Source of the DNA: Molossus alvarezi
Taxonomy: Eukaryota > Chordata > Mammalia > Chiroptera > Molossidae
DNA: 64,000 nt
Assembly: GCA_037176705.1 (NCBI GenBank)
Contig: CM073907.1
Coordinates: 10,881,001-10,945,000 of the forward strand
Direction of reading: 5' to 3'
This document shows, in pieces, positions 33,723 through 44,645 of the stretch; positions within the stretch are counted from its first letter, which is position 1, and each line of letters opens with the position of its first letter. Under the pieces are notes generated by a model, which was not told where the DNA came from, made no database searches, and worked only from the letters and a program-made list of their open reading frames with translations. The translations under genes and the position numbers were made by a program.

Positions 33723-33946
33723 TTTTTTTTCTCTAATTTTTTTTCTTTATTTTTAGAGAGAGAGGAAGGGAGAGGGAGAGAGAGATAGAAACATTGATGA
33801 GAGAGAACATCGATTGGCCGCCTCCTGCATGCCCCCCACTGGGGATCGGGCCCACAACCTGGGCATGTGCCCTTACTGGGAATCGAACCAGCGACCTCTT
33901 GGTGCACGGGTCGACGCTCAACCACTGAGCAACACCAGCTGGACAA
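33723..33946 (-). mobile_element. Ves-type SINE (short subtype), antisense
   Basis: T-rich tail, tttagagagagaggaaggga, tgccccccactggggatcgg, gagcaacaccagctgga. agatacata flanks both sides. Confidence 0.94.
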
Positions 33947-34084
33947 AGATACATATTTTTAAAGGAACATTCCTTACACACTAGGGTAGAAAAATTATTT
34001 TGGATTGGAAGTCATGGGTCCTAAGTGTGGTCCTCACCTGCTTATTATCATGAGCTCACCTGCTAATTAGCACAGTGGGCTTGG

Positions 34085-34290
34085 CCACTGATAACAATAG
34101 CAATAATCCAACACATATGTGAGCCTGATCTGAATTAGGTGGCTTTCATACATTATATATAATTTTCCCAATACTCCAGCACAACAAACTTTGGTCCCAT
34201 TTCACAGGTTAGAAAACTGAGGAACAAACTAAGATTTCACAGTTAACCAGACGTAGAGCTGGGGTTTGACTGCATCCAGATGGTTGCACC
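34085..34290 (-). mobile_element. MIR, antisense
   Basis: ttggtcccatttcacaggtt, agaaaactgaggaacaaact, ttcacagttaaccagacgta. Confidence 0.78.
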
Positions 34291-34354
34291 TGCTCACAGG
34301 GACGGTGGCCTTTGCAGGTTACCACACATAAACTCATGCCTCTAAAATGCCAGA

Positions 34355-34565
34355 GGCTCAGTGGCTGAACGTGGACCCATGCACCAAGAGGTCACCAGTT
34401 CGATTCCCGGTCAGGGCACATGCCCAGGTTGTGGGCCCGATCCCCAGTGGGGGGCGTGCAGGAGGCGGCCAGTCGATGTTCTCTCTCGTCCATGTTTCTA
34501 TCTCTCCCTCTCTCTTTCTCTCTCTAAAATCAATAAAGGAAGAAAAAAATATTTTTAAATGAAAA
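34355..34565 (+). mobile_element. 5'-truncated Ves-type SINE with 13-bp target duplication
   Basis: Begins gctcagtggctgaacgtgg, so the first 12 or so bases of the consensus head are missing. Flanked by taaaatgccagag (34342-34354) and taaaatgccggag (34566-34578). The duplication starts directly at the truncated end, so the truncation happened during insertion. Confidence 0.95.
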
Positions 34566-34578
34566 TAAAATGCCGGAG

Positions 34579-35170
34579 AACTTTGGCAGGGTGGTTGGTC
34601 CACTGGAAGGCATCTTCTTCACGCTTATAACTCATTTGGCAAAACTTCTTTAACCGGAGGACAAAATCGAAAATGCTGCCCGGCCCCTGTCTATAGCAGC
34701 CTCACTGGGTCACGTGGGGACATGCAAATTCCTGGGGCCCCCTCCGGACATGCTGGGCAGAACTGAGGGTGCAGCTGCCCACCCTGGGTTTGAAAAGGCC
34801 CAGGGTTTTCTGATGCGCCCCGGAGGAAGCTTGCTGTTCCCAAATCACTACTTCCCACGGGAGTTAGTGGGATGCCCCCGGATGCTGGTTTGCAGGCAGG
34901 GCTGGCAGGCTGGGCACACTCGAAGTCAAAGATTAGTGCCTTTCTGGGTGTCCTCCTTTAGGAAGGGGAATACTGGGAAGAAAGGGGAATTCTGATCGGG
35001 TGGGGCGGGGCTTGGGCAGAGGGGACAGAGGAAGGAGCGGAAGAGGGGGGACCAGGAAGCTTCGGGCTTCACAAGCCATCAGATTGGAAGCACCGTCTCT
35101 GCGCTGGGCCAGCCGCAGGGGCCAGGGCCCATTACAAGTTTATGTAACCCAGTGAGTCCCCGCGCCTCCC
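34579..35170. other. Unassigned GC-rich sequence
   Basis: Rising GC towards the GC-box array; a lone ggggcgggg at about 35002. No gene found. Confidence 0.45.
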
Positions 35171-35200
35171 GCCCCGCCCCGCCCCGCCCCGCCCCGCCCC
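35171..35200 (-). promoter_or_regulatory. Array of six GC boxes, (GCCCC)6
   Basis: Six exact GCCCC units. On the minus strand this gives overlapping GGGGCGGGG Sp1-type boxes and four or more G4 runs with one-base loops, a G-quadruplex pattern. It may be a promoter element or simply a pentanucleotide microsatellite. No TATA box or coding exon seen nearby. Confidence 0.5.
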
Positions 35201-36290
35201 TGCAGCTTCGGCGTGGAGCAGGGATGCTTTCTCGGAAATGCACCATCGATCAAGGATGGAGGGTGCCTTCCCTGGGTTTGCAACTCGCGAGTGAGAGACT
35301 CCTTGGTCCCGTTTCTGTGTTCTGGGACCTCGGGTGCCTTGCAGACCTCCCTGGGCTCTGCCATCGCGCCCGGAGGCGGCTGGGTCACCGCGTTCACTGG
35401 CTCTGGGTGGCGACGCGAACTCCTGGCATCCGTGGAAGGCCTGCCCTTCCCAGGACGGGGTGCTCCACTGAGTCACGAAGCAGGGGGAGGGGGAGCCACT
35501 CCCCAGGCACGTGGCCCGTCAGATGACTTGCTGTAAATCCGCGCGGGCTCATTACAGTAAAACTGAAGGCTTCTCATCAGCATTCAGGATTAGTCATCCC
35601 GAGTGACACTTGATAGGAGCAACAGCTCAATCCAGGGACGCGGCAGCGTGTGTGCCAAATAGAGGGGAGGCGACACCCCTGCCGCCTCTGCTTGTGGTTG
35701 GGGCCGGGGTTGGTGCTGAGTCAAGGGAACCGAATGTGAAAACTGCCCCTGTTCTGGAGAGAGATTCTTAGATTCTTCCGGGCTGGGAGCAGAGTCCGAA
35801 GGAACTGTTTGCAGGGTACCTGGACGCCACAGAGCAATCAAGTCCTGCTTCAGATCTGGGGGTTGTGTTTAGAGGTTGAGGTGTCAAGTGTATCATTATC
35901 ACATCAATGACCGTGTTCAGCTTCTCTAGCCTCCGGCAGCCCAGGGACCTTTGCTGCTGCCTCCAGGGAGTCCTCCAGAGTCTGCCTTTGAAAAGCATCC
36001 CAGGGGATGGAGGATCAGGTGTCCTAGAAGCTCAGGGAGGGACCCAGGTAGACACAGCAGGGGCTCCTGTACTCCAGCGTCTGGGGCAATGACTCCTGGC
36101 CTTTGACTTCTCCTTAATGCAATCGAGATGTATCAAAAAGCCTACTTTCATACAGAAATGACCTGTGAGACAATAAACTTCTCTGGTTTCAGCAAAATAA
36201 AAAATAAAAAAGAAAGAAAGAAAGAAAAAAGCCTAAATTCTAGGGTCAACGCAGTGGGAATCAAACAGGACTGAATCGGACACTCCCAGT
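35201..36290. other. Unassigned sequence
   Basis: GC-rich to 35560, then average. An AAAG repeat at about 36208-36228. Several overlapping frames, none credible. Confidence 0.45.
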
Positions 36291-36291
36291 C

Positions 36292-36323
36292 AGACCTTGA
36301 CCTTGACCTTGACCCTGACCTTG
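36292..36323 (-). promoter_or_regulatory. Tandem array of nuclear-receptor half-sites
   Basis: Five successive 6-bp units gaccttgaccttgacc... on the plus strand; the minus strand reads tcaaggtca repeatedly. TCAAGGTCA is the extended half-site of ERR/SF-1 type receptors. Two units are perfect, one has one change (gaccctga) and the end units match at eight of nine bases. Confidence 0.4.
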
Positions 36324-37610
36324 CATTGCTAGTTTTGCACCACTGACTTGTGAGAAAGAAAGAAAAGGAGGGAGACAAGGCCCCCCTTTTTTTAACAGTT
36401 AAAAGAGAAAGGGAAAAAGCCAACTTGTTGCTTAGGGAGGCAACAGTTACCTCCGTAAGCAATTGGTTCAAAAACAAATGAAACAAAAACAAATGAATTC
36501 TAGTGAGCGGAGACCTGGCTTTGTTTACCTGCAGCACCTCGTTAAGATGCTCTCGCCTTGCTTTTGGGACGATCCCAAAAGGACTTCGTTTGATTCAATT
36601 AAGCGAGGCCTAATGAAGGAGACGTCCGGCTTGGAGAGAGATGTCATTGCACCAGGTGAGGTGTGAAGACCAGGTTTCAGAGGTTTCTCTGGAGAGTGCA
36701 ATCTATTTTAAAAATTCATATCCTTGCCACAAATTGCTTTGAAGGAGATCATTGCGCTGATTGCCTGCTGGGATAATTATTCCGTATCACTACTTAGGGA
36801 ACGAGGTTTTTTTGATAAAGACTACAGTGTCAGTCTTTGTTAATGACTGGGGAAGGGAAGGAGAGAATCCCTGTAGCTCGGGCTGGTTTCATTCTCCTAG
36901 CTCCTTTTTCCCAAACTCCTTGCAGACTCAGGCTGTAGGAAGCTGGTGGAATTGGGGTTCTGAATTTTTATCCCCACTCAGTAAGCTTTGCTCACCTGTC
37001 GAATCCCTAGTTCCCACACAGTGAAATCAAAGTTTCCCCCCTCTTGACTCTGAGATTGGGCTTCTCCACTCTGAGCAGTGATTTCCTTGTGAGCCGCTCA
37101 GTCTCATTCCTCAAGGGCTCTGTGCACCCCCGAGGGCCTGGCTCTCCATCTCCCCAGAGAGCTGAGGGATCCCATCAGTGAGCCAGTGCGTTAATGAGCA
37201 TGGATCAGGGGACAGCCCTGGGCCGCCCCTTTATTTTGGATAATGGCAATCCAGAGCCCACACGTACAGGTGTGCTGGCCACCAGCACCCCTGCATGGCA
37301 GGCATGGCTAATTTCTCACAGTATTCTAGCCCTCTAAGCCTGGATGAGACCTCAGAATCCTTCTTAGCACATCATTACTAACCCTTTTGTATGGTCACAC
37401 TTTCAGTGACTTACGAAGACTTATTGACGGGGTAGGCAGTAAGACAGACATGAGCAAGGACCAGAGGCCGGATACAGAAGGGCACCAGGGTGGAGAGTCC
37501 CTGGCAGCCTCGCAACGGGCAGAACTGGGAAAACAGGGACCCTCGCCCCCAGGGTAACCCTTCCTCTCCTGGCATATCTCAGGCATGTGGTTTAGACCCC
37601 TGACCTTTCA
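36324..37610. other. Unassigned sequence
   Basis: No recognised repeat or gene. Confidence 0.45.
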
Positions 37611-38264
37611 TGTCACAAGACATGCGGCTAGGACCCTCTCCTGACCTTTCTTACCTTCCAGTCTTGGGTAGAGCCCCTTGGAGAAAGAACAGGCACAACC
37701 ACTCCCTGAAGCATCAACCCCGAGGGATAACATCTAGGCCTCAGGTGCGTTCCAGCTCCAGGCCCAGAAAAGCAGCAAAACCAGACCAGCCACCACGATG
37801 ATGTGTGGCTGACCTCAGGACCAGTGGCATTGAGTAAGGATCCCCTTGGTGCCAACCAATCAGTGGAGACCATGACCCTGAAAGACACACCTGGAAAGCT
37901 GATGAATATTCTATTGAGATCCTCCCCAGGATCTCCTCTAAAAGCCCCACCCTTAAAAGCCCTTGGGGGGAGGACCTAGTGAGAGCTCCCCCTGGAGAGC
38001 TAGCCAGAGCTTTCCTGGCCCCTCCCCCTCCCCCTGTGCTGCCAGGTACCTTCGCCCGTCTCTCTCCTAAGCTCCCAGGGCCCTTCTTTTGTCTCTGTAG
38101 CTTGCTTCCTCGGCCCATATCATCTATGGCTCACTTCTACCTCTGTGACTTTCTAAATAAACTTTCTCTTAGAGTTTGAGGCTTGGCTCTGAATTCTTTC
38201 TTAGCCAGCGCTCAAGTGCCAAGGTTGCTGAACCCAGGTTCGGTCTGACTCCACGGATAGAACA
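37611..38264 (+). mobile_element. ERV LTR, copy 1 of a two-member local family
   Basis: TGTCACAAG start, CCAAT-like ccaaccaatcagtgg, AATAAA at 38156-38161 and U5-like stretch to about 38264 (...gaaca). About 654 bp. It shares agctccaggcccag and agcagcaaaaccag and the 37857-37940 block with the LTR at 57 kb. Likely a solo LTR; no clean target duplication, so edges are uncertain. Confidence 0.65.
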
Positions 38265-38336
38265 CCTGGTATTGATCTCACTGATAACATTAGTGTCGGC
38301 CTATTATATGACAGACACTGATCTGATAAAGAGAGG

Positions 38337-38443
38337 AGATAGATAGATAGATAGATAGATAGATGATAGATAGATAGATAGATAGAGTAGATAGATAGAT
38401 GATAGATAGAGTAGATAGATAGATGATAGATAGATAGATGATT

Positions 38444-38479
<36 letters not shown>

Positions 38480-38554
38480 TGGTAGATAGATGATAGATAG
38501 ATGGATAGATAGATATGGTAGATAGATAGATGATTGATAGATAGATAGAGATGG

Positions 38555-38598
<44 letters not shown>

Positions 38599-38722
38599 GA
38601 TGGTAGATAGATGATAGAGATGGTAGATAGATAGATAGATAGATGATAGATGATAGATAGATAGATAGATAGATAGAGATGGTAGATAGATGATAGAGAT
38701 GGTAGATAGATGATAGATAGAT

Positions 38723-38766
<44 letters not shown>

Positions 38767-38789
38767 TGGTAGATAGATGATAGAGATGG

Positions 38790-38833
<44 letters not shown>

Positions 38834-38943
38834 GATGGTAGATAGATGATAGATATGGTAGATAGATGATAGATAGATAGATGGATAGATAGATATGGTA
38901 GATAGATAGATGATTGATAGAGATGGTAGATAGATAGATAGAT

Positions 38944-38994
<51 letters not shown>

Positions 38995-39002
38995 GATAGA
39001 TG
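38337..39002. repeat. (GATA)n tetranucleotide array with higher-order structure
   Basis: 666 bp of GATA with regular ATGG and TGAT interruptions. Blocks of agatggtagatagatgat recur every 70-85 bp near 38599, 38679, 38764 and 38833. A longer block at about 38477-38560 is repeated at about 38850-38940 with only unit-number differences. The long minus-strand frame across it is low-complexity, not a gene. Confidence 0.97.
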
Positions 39003-39069
39003 GAAAAAGCTATACTATATACCATACAATAAATGAAACAAGGCAGTGGTTATTGATTGGTTAGTGATT

Positions 39070-39220
39070 GGGAGGGGTACCTTTAGATATGATAGTCAGG
39101 GAGGGCTTCTTTGAGGAGGTAACACATAAGCTACCTCAAGAGCCAGCGCTGGGAGGGCAGACAGAAGAACAGTGGATGCCAAGGCCCTGAGGCAGGAATG
39201 ATATCGTGTGGTCCCAAGCC
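39070..39220 (+). mobile_element. Old L2-like relic (weak)
   Basis: agggagggcttctttgagga, gaggtaacacataagc and aaggccctgaggcaggaatg match the order of a common old placental repeat that I associate with L2. Confidence 0.42.
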
Positions 39221-41346
39221 TGTCCCGGGAGATGAACCCAGTGAATGGAACAGGTGTGGGTCGCTGGCATTTTCCGTGTCTCCTGCTTGTGATTGCTTTG
39301 TTTTCTGAAATCCACGTGGCTTTGGATTCCCACCCGCCCGGTGCTCCCAGGTAGCTCTTTCCGTGGGGAAGCAGGGGTGGGTGGCAGAGGCCTGAGCGGG
39401 GCAGCCACACGACAGCCTTTTGCCTTGAGCAGGCAAGAGAACGAAGTCCTTGACATCTGCGTAGGGCGTGGGAATCCCACGACACGGGGAGCCTCTGATA
39501 AAGTAAACCAAAACATGTCATTAAAATTCATTTCTCTTCTCACATCTTACTGCAAACAGGAAAATATTTCAACCTTGGCATAGCCACTGAATTATTCATT
39601 GGAAAATTAAAAAACAAAAAAACAAAACTTGGATGCAAGGCAGGCTGGCTCCCCGCTGCCCACTTCTCCTTGCCACGTCTCCTAGAGGAAGCCAGGGTTC
39701 TGCTTTCCACCTGTGGCCAGGGCCACGGGGAGCCTCTTCCCTCTTGTCCTCTCCGGTGATGATGCCTGACACCAAGGATGGCTCCCGTGCACCGAGGACC
39801 ACGTGTTGTCATAAACCGGGATCTGCCAACTCTGGGGCCTGGGGAACACAGGCTCACGCACACCGGGGAGGTGCAGGCATTAGCCCAGGGAGAAATCCTT
39901 CCTCCTTTGCTTCTGAAAGTAGGGGCCAGGCCAGGGGGAACGCTCAGAACCTGCCTGTATTCCCACCACCAGCTTCCAGGAGAGCGGAGGGCACAGCGCC
40001 AGAGACCTGGGTCGCTCACTCCCGCACACATACCCAGCCGCGCAGGGAGCCAGAGCTTAGGGACCACCTGCTGCCATCTGGATGCCTTCTCTTGGGTTAC
40101 CCCTTTGGGATTCTCTTCCATTTCAAGGGTGCCTCTGGTGCTCATTCGAACCAGATGGCACTCCCCCGATTTGGGACGAGACTCCTGACTGCATTTCCTC
40201 CAAGTGGGATCACTGTCCTCTCCGGCCTGGCTGCCCCTCAGGTTGTGACCCTTCCTCGGATCGTCATCAGAACCTTTGGACCCCACCTTCCGCTGTGCCC
40301 GCCGGTAAGCAGGGGGCTTCCTCCCTGAGCTCTGGCTCAATGATGGCCATGTTTTCCAAGCCCCAAGTCAAAACACGTAGATGTGAGAATTCTTGGGGTG
40401 TTCAGGGAAGTGAACCTTTGAATTCCGGGCTGCCCTGGGAAGCTGGGTGGTTGCCCCTCCGCTGGGGAGGCCTGGGACTTTCTAACAACAGGACTTCTTT
40501 TCTGGACGTGGTCAGACTGGTTGCCTCTTCTTTCCACTTGTCTCCTGAGTGTCTTCCTCGTGAAATTCACTTACTTGCTACTGGAAATTACTTGGTAAAA
40601 CACAATGGACACCTCTTGCAATGATTGGCCCGGATACCTTGACAGTTCTGGGTTCGATGGATGGCACAGACACAGAAAGCCGTGTCCACACATTCTAAAG
40701 GGGAATGGTACTGAGAACCCCCCCCCTTGGTCTGATTCTGACAAAAAGTCCCCCCACCCCCATGTTGCCCCCCAGAAAACGACCTGATTATTCAGTGTGA
40801 CTGTCAACGTTTATCACATTATCTGGAAGATGCTCAACTCTGTTTCATTTTGTTGCACAAATAAAGCCTGTGGGGAGGTGGGAGTCTGGGGCTGCCCCTA
40901 AAATACCCAATGGCTGTAACCGGATTCGGGAGAGGCAGGTTCTTGGAGTAAACACGTGGTCGGTCCATGAGTACTGTGATCAAAGCCAGGTGTGTCGGCA
41001 GCAGTGGGGGCAGGGTTTCAGGGGGGCCCTGGGGTGGCAGAGGAGAGCAGATGGGCAGGTCGGGGTGAGTGGGGTGGGGGGTGGAGCCAGCTGGGGCCAG
41101 CTGAGGAGGCCCGGCCTGGGTGGTTGGAGCAGGGCTCAGCTCAGAACCAGCCAATGGAATCTGAATGGAATCCCAGATGTGGCCATTGGCATCCACCCTA
41201 ACCCTCCACGGTCTGGCCACAAGACGGACGGAATCTGGGTCCTCAGTCCCCTGAGCACCTTTCTTGAATAGATTTATTTAACAGATAGTTATTAGGGCCT
41301 ACAAGAGGCTGGACCCACATGGAAAGAACCCTTACCTTGGGTCGTT
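39221..41346. other. Unassigned GC-rich sequence with long overlapping frames
   Basis: Frames of 266 codons (39540-40340 minus) and 231 codons (39633-40328 plus) overlap on opposite strands. Neither has a recognisable family, domain or low-complexity pattern. A possible AATAAA occurs at 40860. I regard the frames as chance in stop-poor sequence. Confidence 0.4.
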
Positions 41347-41360
41347 AAATAACCAGAGGA

Positions 41361-41603
41361 GCCCTGGCCAGTTTGGCTCAGCGGTTAGAGCGTCGGCCTG
41401 CGGTCCAGAGAGACCCGGGTTCGGTTCCTGCTAAGGGAACATACCTCGGTTGCAGTTTGTCCCCGGCCCTGGTTGGTCGTGAGGGTGGCAGCCACTTGAT
41501 GTGTCCCTTCGATGTTCTCTCTCTCTCTCTTCCTCTCTCTCCCTCCCTCTCTATCTGAACAAAAAATGGAAAAATGTCCTCGGGTGAGGATAAAAAAAAA
41601 ATA
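41361..41603 (+). mobile_element. Young Ves-type SINE, perfect 14-bp target duplication
   Basis: Head gccctggccagtttggctca, B box gacccgggttcggttcctg, tcctcgggtgaggat, A tail. The 14-mer aaataaccagagga is unchanged at 41347-41360 and 41604-41617. Confidence 0.97.
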
Positions 41604-41617
41604 AAATAACCAGAGGA

Positions 41618-42589
41618 AACAGCTTTTATTGGCTAAGACATTGCTGTTGTGGAGGGGCTAGCAGTGACTGTAAAGTGGACCTCGAGACCCCGACGGAACA
41701 CACTAGCCTGGCTAACACTGACCAGCCACACTGGAACTTTCGCAGGAGAAAAAAAACAGACCACACCTGTGCACCTCCGTCATTTCCATAACTTCCGTCG
41801 TTCTGATGTGTTCACTGGGGTTTCCCACCAAGCACAAGAGAGTGTGACAGATCCCTCGGTCCCTCCAGATGCCTCCCTACCTTTGCTCTTTGCCCTTGTC
41901 TTGTCCCCGTGTGAATCTATCTTGGACCTTTGAGGCTTCTAACCACATCAGTTTTGCAGCTTTGACCCTCAGAGCCTCCATACTGCCTCTGACTGCACGG
42001 ATGCCCTTTGGTGTCCCCAGCCAGGTGATTTCAGGGAACCAGCCCTTCTGCCTAGCAGGGCTGGGCACCTTGACAGGCAACAATCCACACAAACCTGACA
42101 GGTGACTCAATTAGCGTGCAGGGCACGACTTACACCGAGTATCTGTTACAGCAGCCTCTCCGCTTCTGACCTTCCCAGCAGGTGACTCCAACACGCCCTC
42201 TGCAGCTTCTTAGAACTCCGCTTGGCCCACTGGGGTAGAAAGCAAACGAACTCCCCTTGGAAGTCTTCCATGTTCCGTGGCTGAGGGGTGCTCTTGCTAA
42301 TGGCACACCCAGGCCTTAAATCTCACCTGTCCCTTAGCATCTGAAGAGCACACACAGGGAGGACTTTGGTGCCAGCAGCTTGGACTGAGCTCCTCAGTGC
42401 TGTTATAACCCCCCGTTAGCATCTGACGCCACAGAAACACTTGTTAACCAACTCCAATCTTTTGGGCGGCCACACGATTAGACCTCAACTCTTGCCCATA
42501 AATGGGAACAAATGCTCATACCTGCAGAAACCTCCCAGGGGCCAGACATCATAGAATCCTGGAAGGGCTAACAGTGTCCCTTGAACTTG
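41618..42589. other. Unassigned sequence
   Basis: No recognised repeat or gene. Confidence 0.45.
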
Positions 42590-42760
42590 TATCAGTCAGA
42601 TCTGAGTGTGAATCTCAACTCCGCCAAGCTACCAGACAAGTGAGTTCTTCCAAGTTGGGACATTCCCCCGACTCTCTGTTTCTTCATTGCCGGATGGGGC
42701 GTGCTCCTGTCTTGTGAGGACCAGACATATAGAATGTGAGCCCACTGTAAACGTACATGT
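42590..42760 (+). mobile_element. MIR
   Basis: tgtgaatctcaactccgcca, ctctctgtttcttcattgcc, ttgtgaggaccagacata: sense MIR order. Confidence 0.7.
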
Positions 42761-42834
42761 CCTGGCAGGGGATGGAAGGTGTCTTGCCTTGCAGAACTCT
42801 GTCTGTCCGGACACTGCTGGGTCTTCAGCATCCT

Positions 42835-43025
42835 CCTCACTCTGGAGCCCAACTCTGTTAGATCCCAGCCCTGCCTCCTAACGAGGTGTGTAACCTGTCC
42901 ACATAACGGAACTTTGCACATTTCGTCGTCTTCAATATGGGGACAGCACAGCAGTAACCCATGGCACTGATGTGAGTTAAAGTACAGGAAATGCCGGGAG
43001 CAGAGTTGAGCCCATAGAAATATCT
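42835..43025 (+). mobile_element. MIR
   Basis: tctggagcccaactctgtta, cagccctgcctcctaacgag, gtgtaacctgtccacataac, tcgtcttcaatatggggaca. Two sense MIRs lie about 75 bp apart here. Confidence 0.75.
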
Positions 43026-43043
43026 AGTAAATTAACACAGAAT

Positions 43044-43261
43044 TTCTTCTTATTGATTTTTGAGAGAGGAAGGGATAGGGACAGAGAGGGGGGTTGGGGG
43101 ATAGAGAACCATTGATGTGAGAAACATCAATTGGTTGCCTCTCGCACGCCCCCTAGTGGGGACCCAACCCGCAACCTGGGCGTATACCCTGACTGGGAAT
43201 GGAACCAGCGACCCTTTGGTGTACAGGACAATGCTCAACCAACTGAGCCACACTGGCCAGG
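43044..43261 (-). mobile_element. Ves-type SINE (short subtype), antisense, with CTCF-like core
   Basis: ttcttattgatttttgagag, gcacgccccctagtgggg, gcgaccctttggtg, gagccacactggccaggg. Confidence 0.94.
43148..43159 (-). promoter_or_regulatory. CTCF-like core motif in SINE
   Basis: gccccctagtgg on the plus strand; the minus strand ccactagggggc fits CCASYAGRKGGC at all twelve positions. Motif only; occupancy unknown. Confidence 0.45.
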
Positions 43262-44336
43262 GTGAAACCCACTTTCAAAGAAGGAAACGTGGCCAGATCC
43301 CCACGGGTGACGATTAAACCTGTTCACTCCCACAGTCTCAGATAAGCACCTGCAGCCTAAGCTCCTCAGGGTGTGTCATCTTGGAGATCGACTCGCTGTC
43401 TAACTATGAATCCAAAGAGCAATTTCCCCACAGCTAATGGCCACCGAATGGCACTGAGCAGACGGGGTTCACCCTTTCCAGGTGCACCAGGAGAGCAAGC
43501 GATCAGGGGTCAGGAGAACGCGCGAGAAGCATCAATGACACATGTCACTAGATAAAAATGTGACCGGCCTGATTGCAAGTGCTGTTGTCCCCTGTTCACA
43601 GTGCACACCCCACACTTCCAGTCCCCCTGGAGCTGAATAGCAGATTGTCTAACCGAGGCGCTCGGACTTCGTCAAAGCCTCTCCGAAAACCCGAAAACGC
43701 AGGGCCACCTACTGGGAACTCTTCTCTATGACTTCATTCTTCAGCCGCACCCGGGGGGGGAAATAAATTTGTTTACCAAGATCAGAAGAGTGATGTAAAT
43801 GAACTCTTATGTGTGACGCCACCATGACAAGTAATGTGTGCACCGGGGAGCTCGGGAGCGCGAGGGGAAGAACCGAAGAACTGGTATTTCTGTCCTCAAA
43901 GTTTCAGACCTATGTCTTTGGCCCGAGTTACTGGAGTCCGTATTCTCCTTTTCCTTCGATTGTGTGTCCATCGTAGAGAAAAACCCTTCTTGTGCTTAAT
44001 GTGGTAAACAAAATTATAATGTGTGCAAAGAGAAAAAAAAAAAGTGAAGTGAGAAGCATTGATGAATGTACCCACGGGTGTAACCTTGGTGGCCAGTATG
44101 TGGGTTTTTGAAATGAATGCCGGGATACGAGGGCTCTAATTATTGCTTTCAGTTGACAAAGTATGGCGACCATAGAGAAGGTCACAGCACAACAGTGGCT
44201 GTGTCTCAAAGCAGCGTTAGAAGTAAATATAGAAATTCCTGTGGACATAGCCATACATAAAAAATCAGTTTGAAAAGCAGCATCACATAAAAAAATCATT
44301 TGAAAAAGCAAGGAGACTTTCTAGCACACTATAGAT
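43262..44336. other. Unassigned sequence
   Basis: No recognised repeat. A11 run near 44032. Confidence 0.45.
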
Positions 44337-44349
44337 GGGGGGGGGGGGG
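44337..44349. repeat. G13 homopolymer
   Basis: Thirteen G in a row. A second G-rich stretch with runs of 5, 5 and 10 G lies at 44483-44508. Confidence 0.95.
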
Positions 44350-44384
44350 ACTGATTTTGTTTGTTTTTGTTGTCCCGCAGCGGG

Positions 44385-44645
44385 GAGCCACAGACAACAG
44401 CCTGTGGGCCAGCATGGGCCCAAGGTCGCTTTTTGTAAATAAAGTTTTATTGGGAAGTAGTGACATTCGTTTACAGATCGGTGGGGGTGGGGGACTGGGG
44501 GGGGGGTGGCTTTCAAGCTAAACAGCTGAACTGAGTAGTAAACAAAACAGATCGCCCAGCCTACAAAACCTGAAATCTCCGCACTTGGGCAATATCGGGG
44601 GAACTTTATAGAAAAAGTCCACCGACCCTGTTCTATTGCAAACAG
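44385..44645 (+). mobile_element. hAT-type DNA transposon relic
   Basis: tttttgtaaataaagtttta, ttgggaagtagtgacattcg, gcctacaaaacctgaaatct, atagaaaaagtccaccgacc: the order of a common non-autonomous hAT-Charlie-like element. A G-rich insertion breaks it at about 44480-44510. Confidence 0.65.

Noticed and set aside
38201..39025. 274-codon minus-strand frame rich in Ser, Ile, Tyr and Leu
   Set aside because: It is the translation of the GATA microsatellite. The repeat has no stop in this frame.
39540..40340. 266-codon minus frame overlapping a 231-codon plus frame
   Set aside because: Opposite-strand overlap, no recognisable family and stop-poor GC-rich sequence. The minus frame also has no consistent start or splice context.
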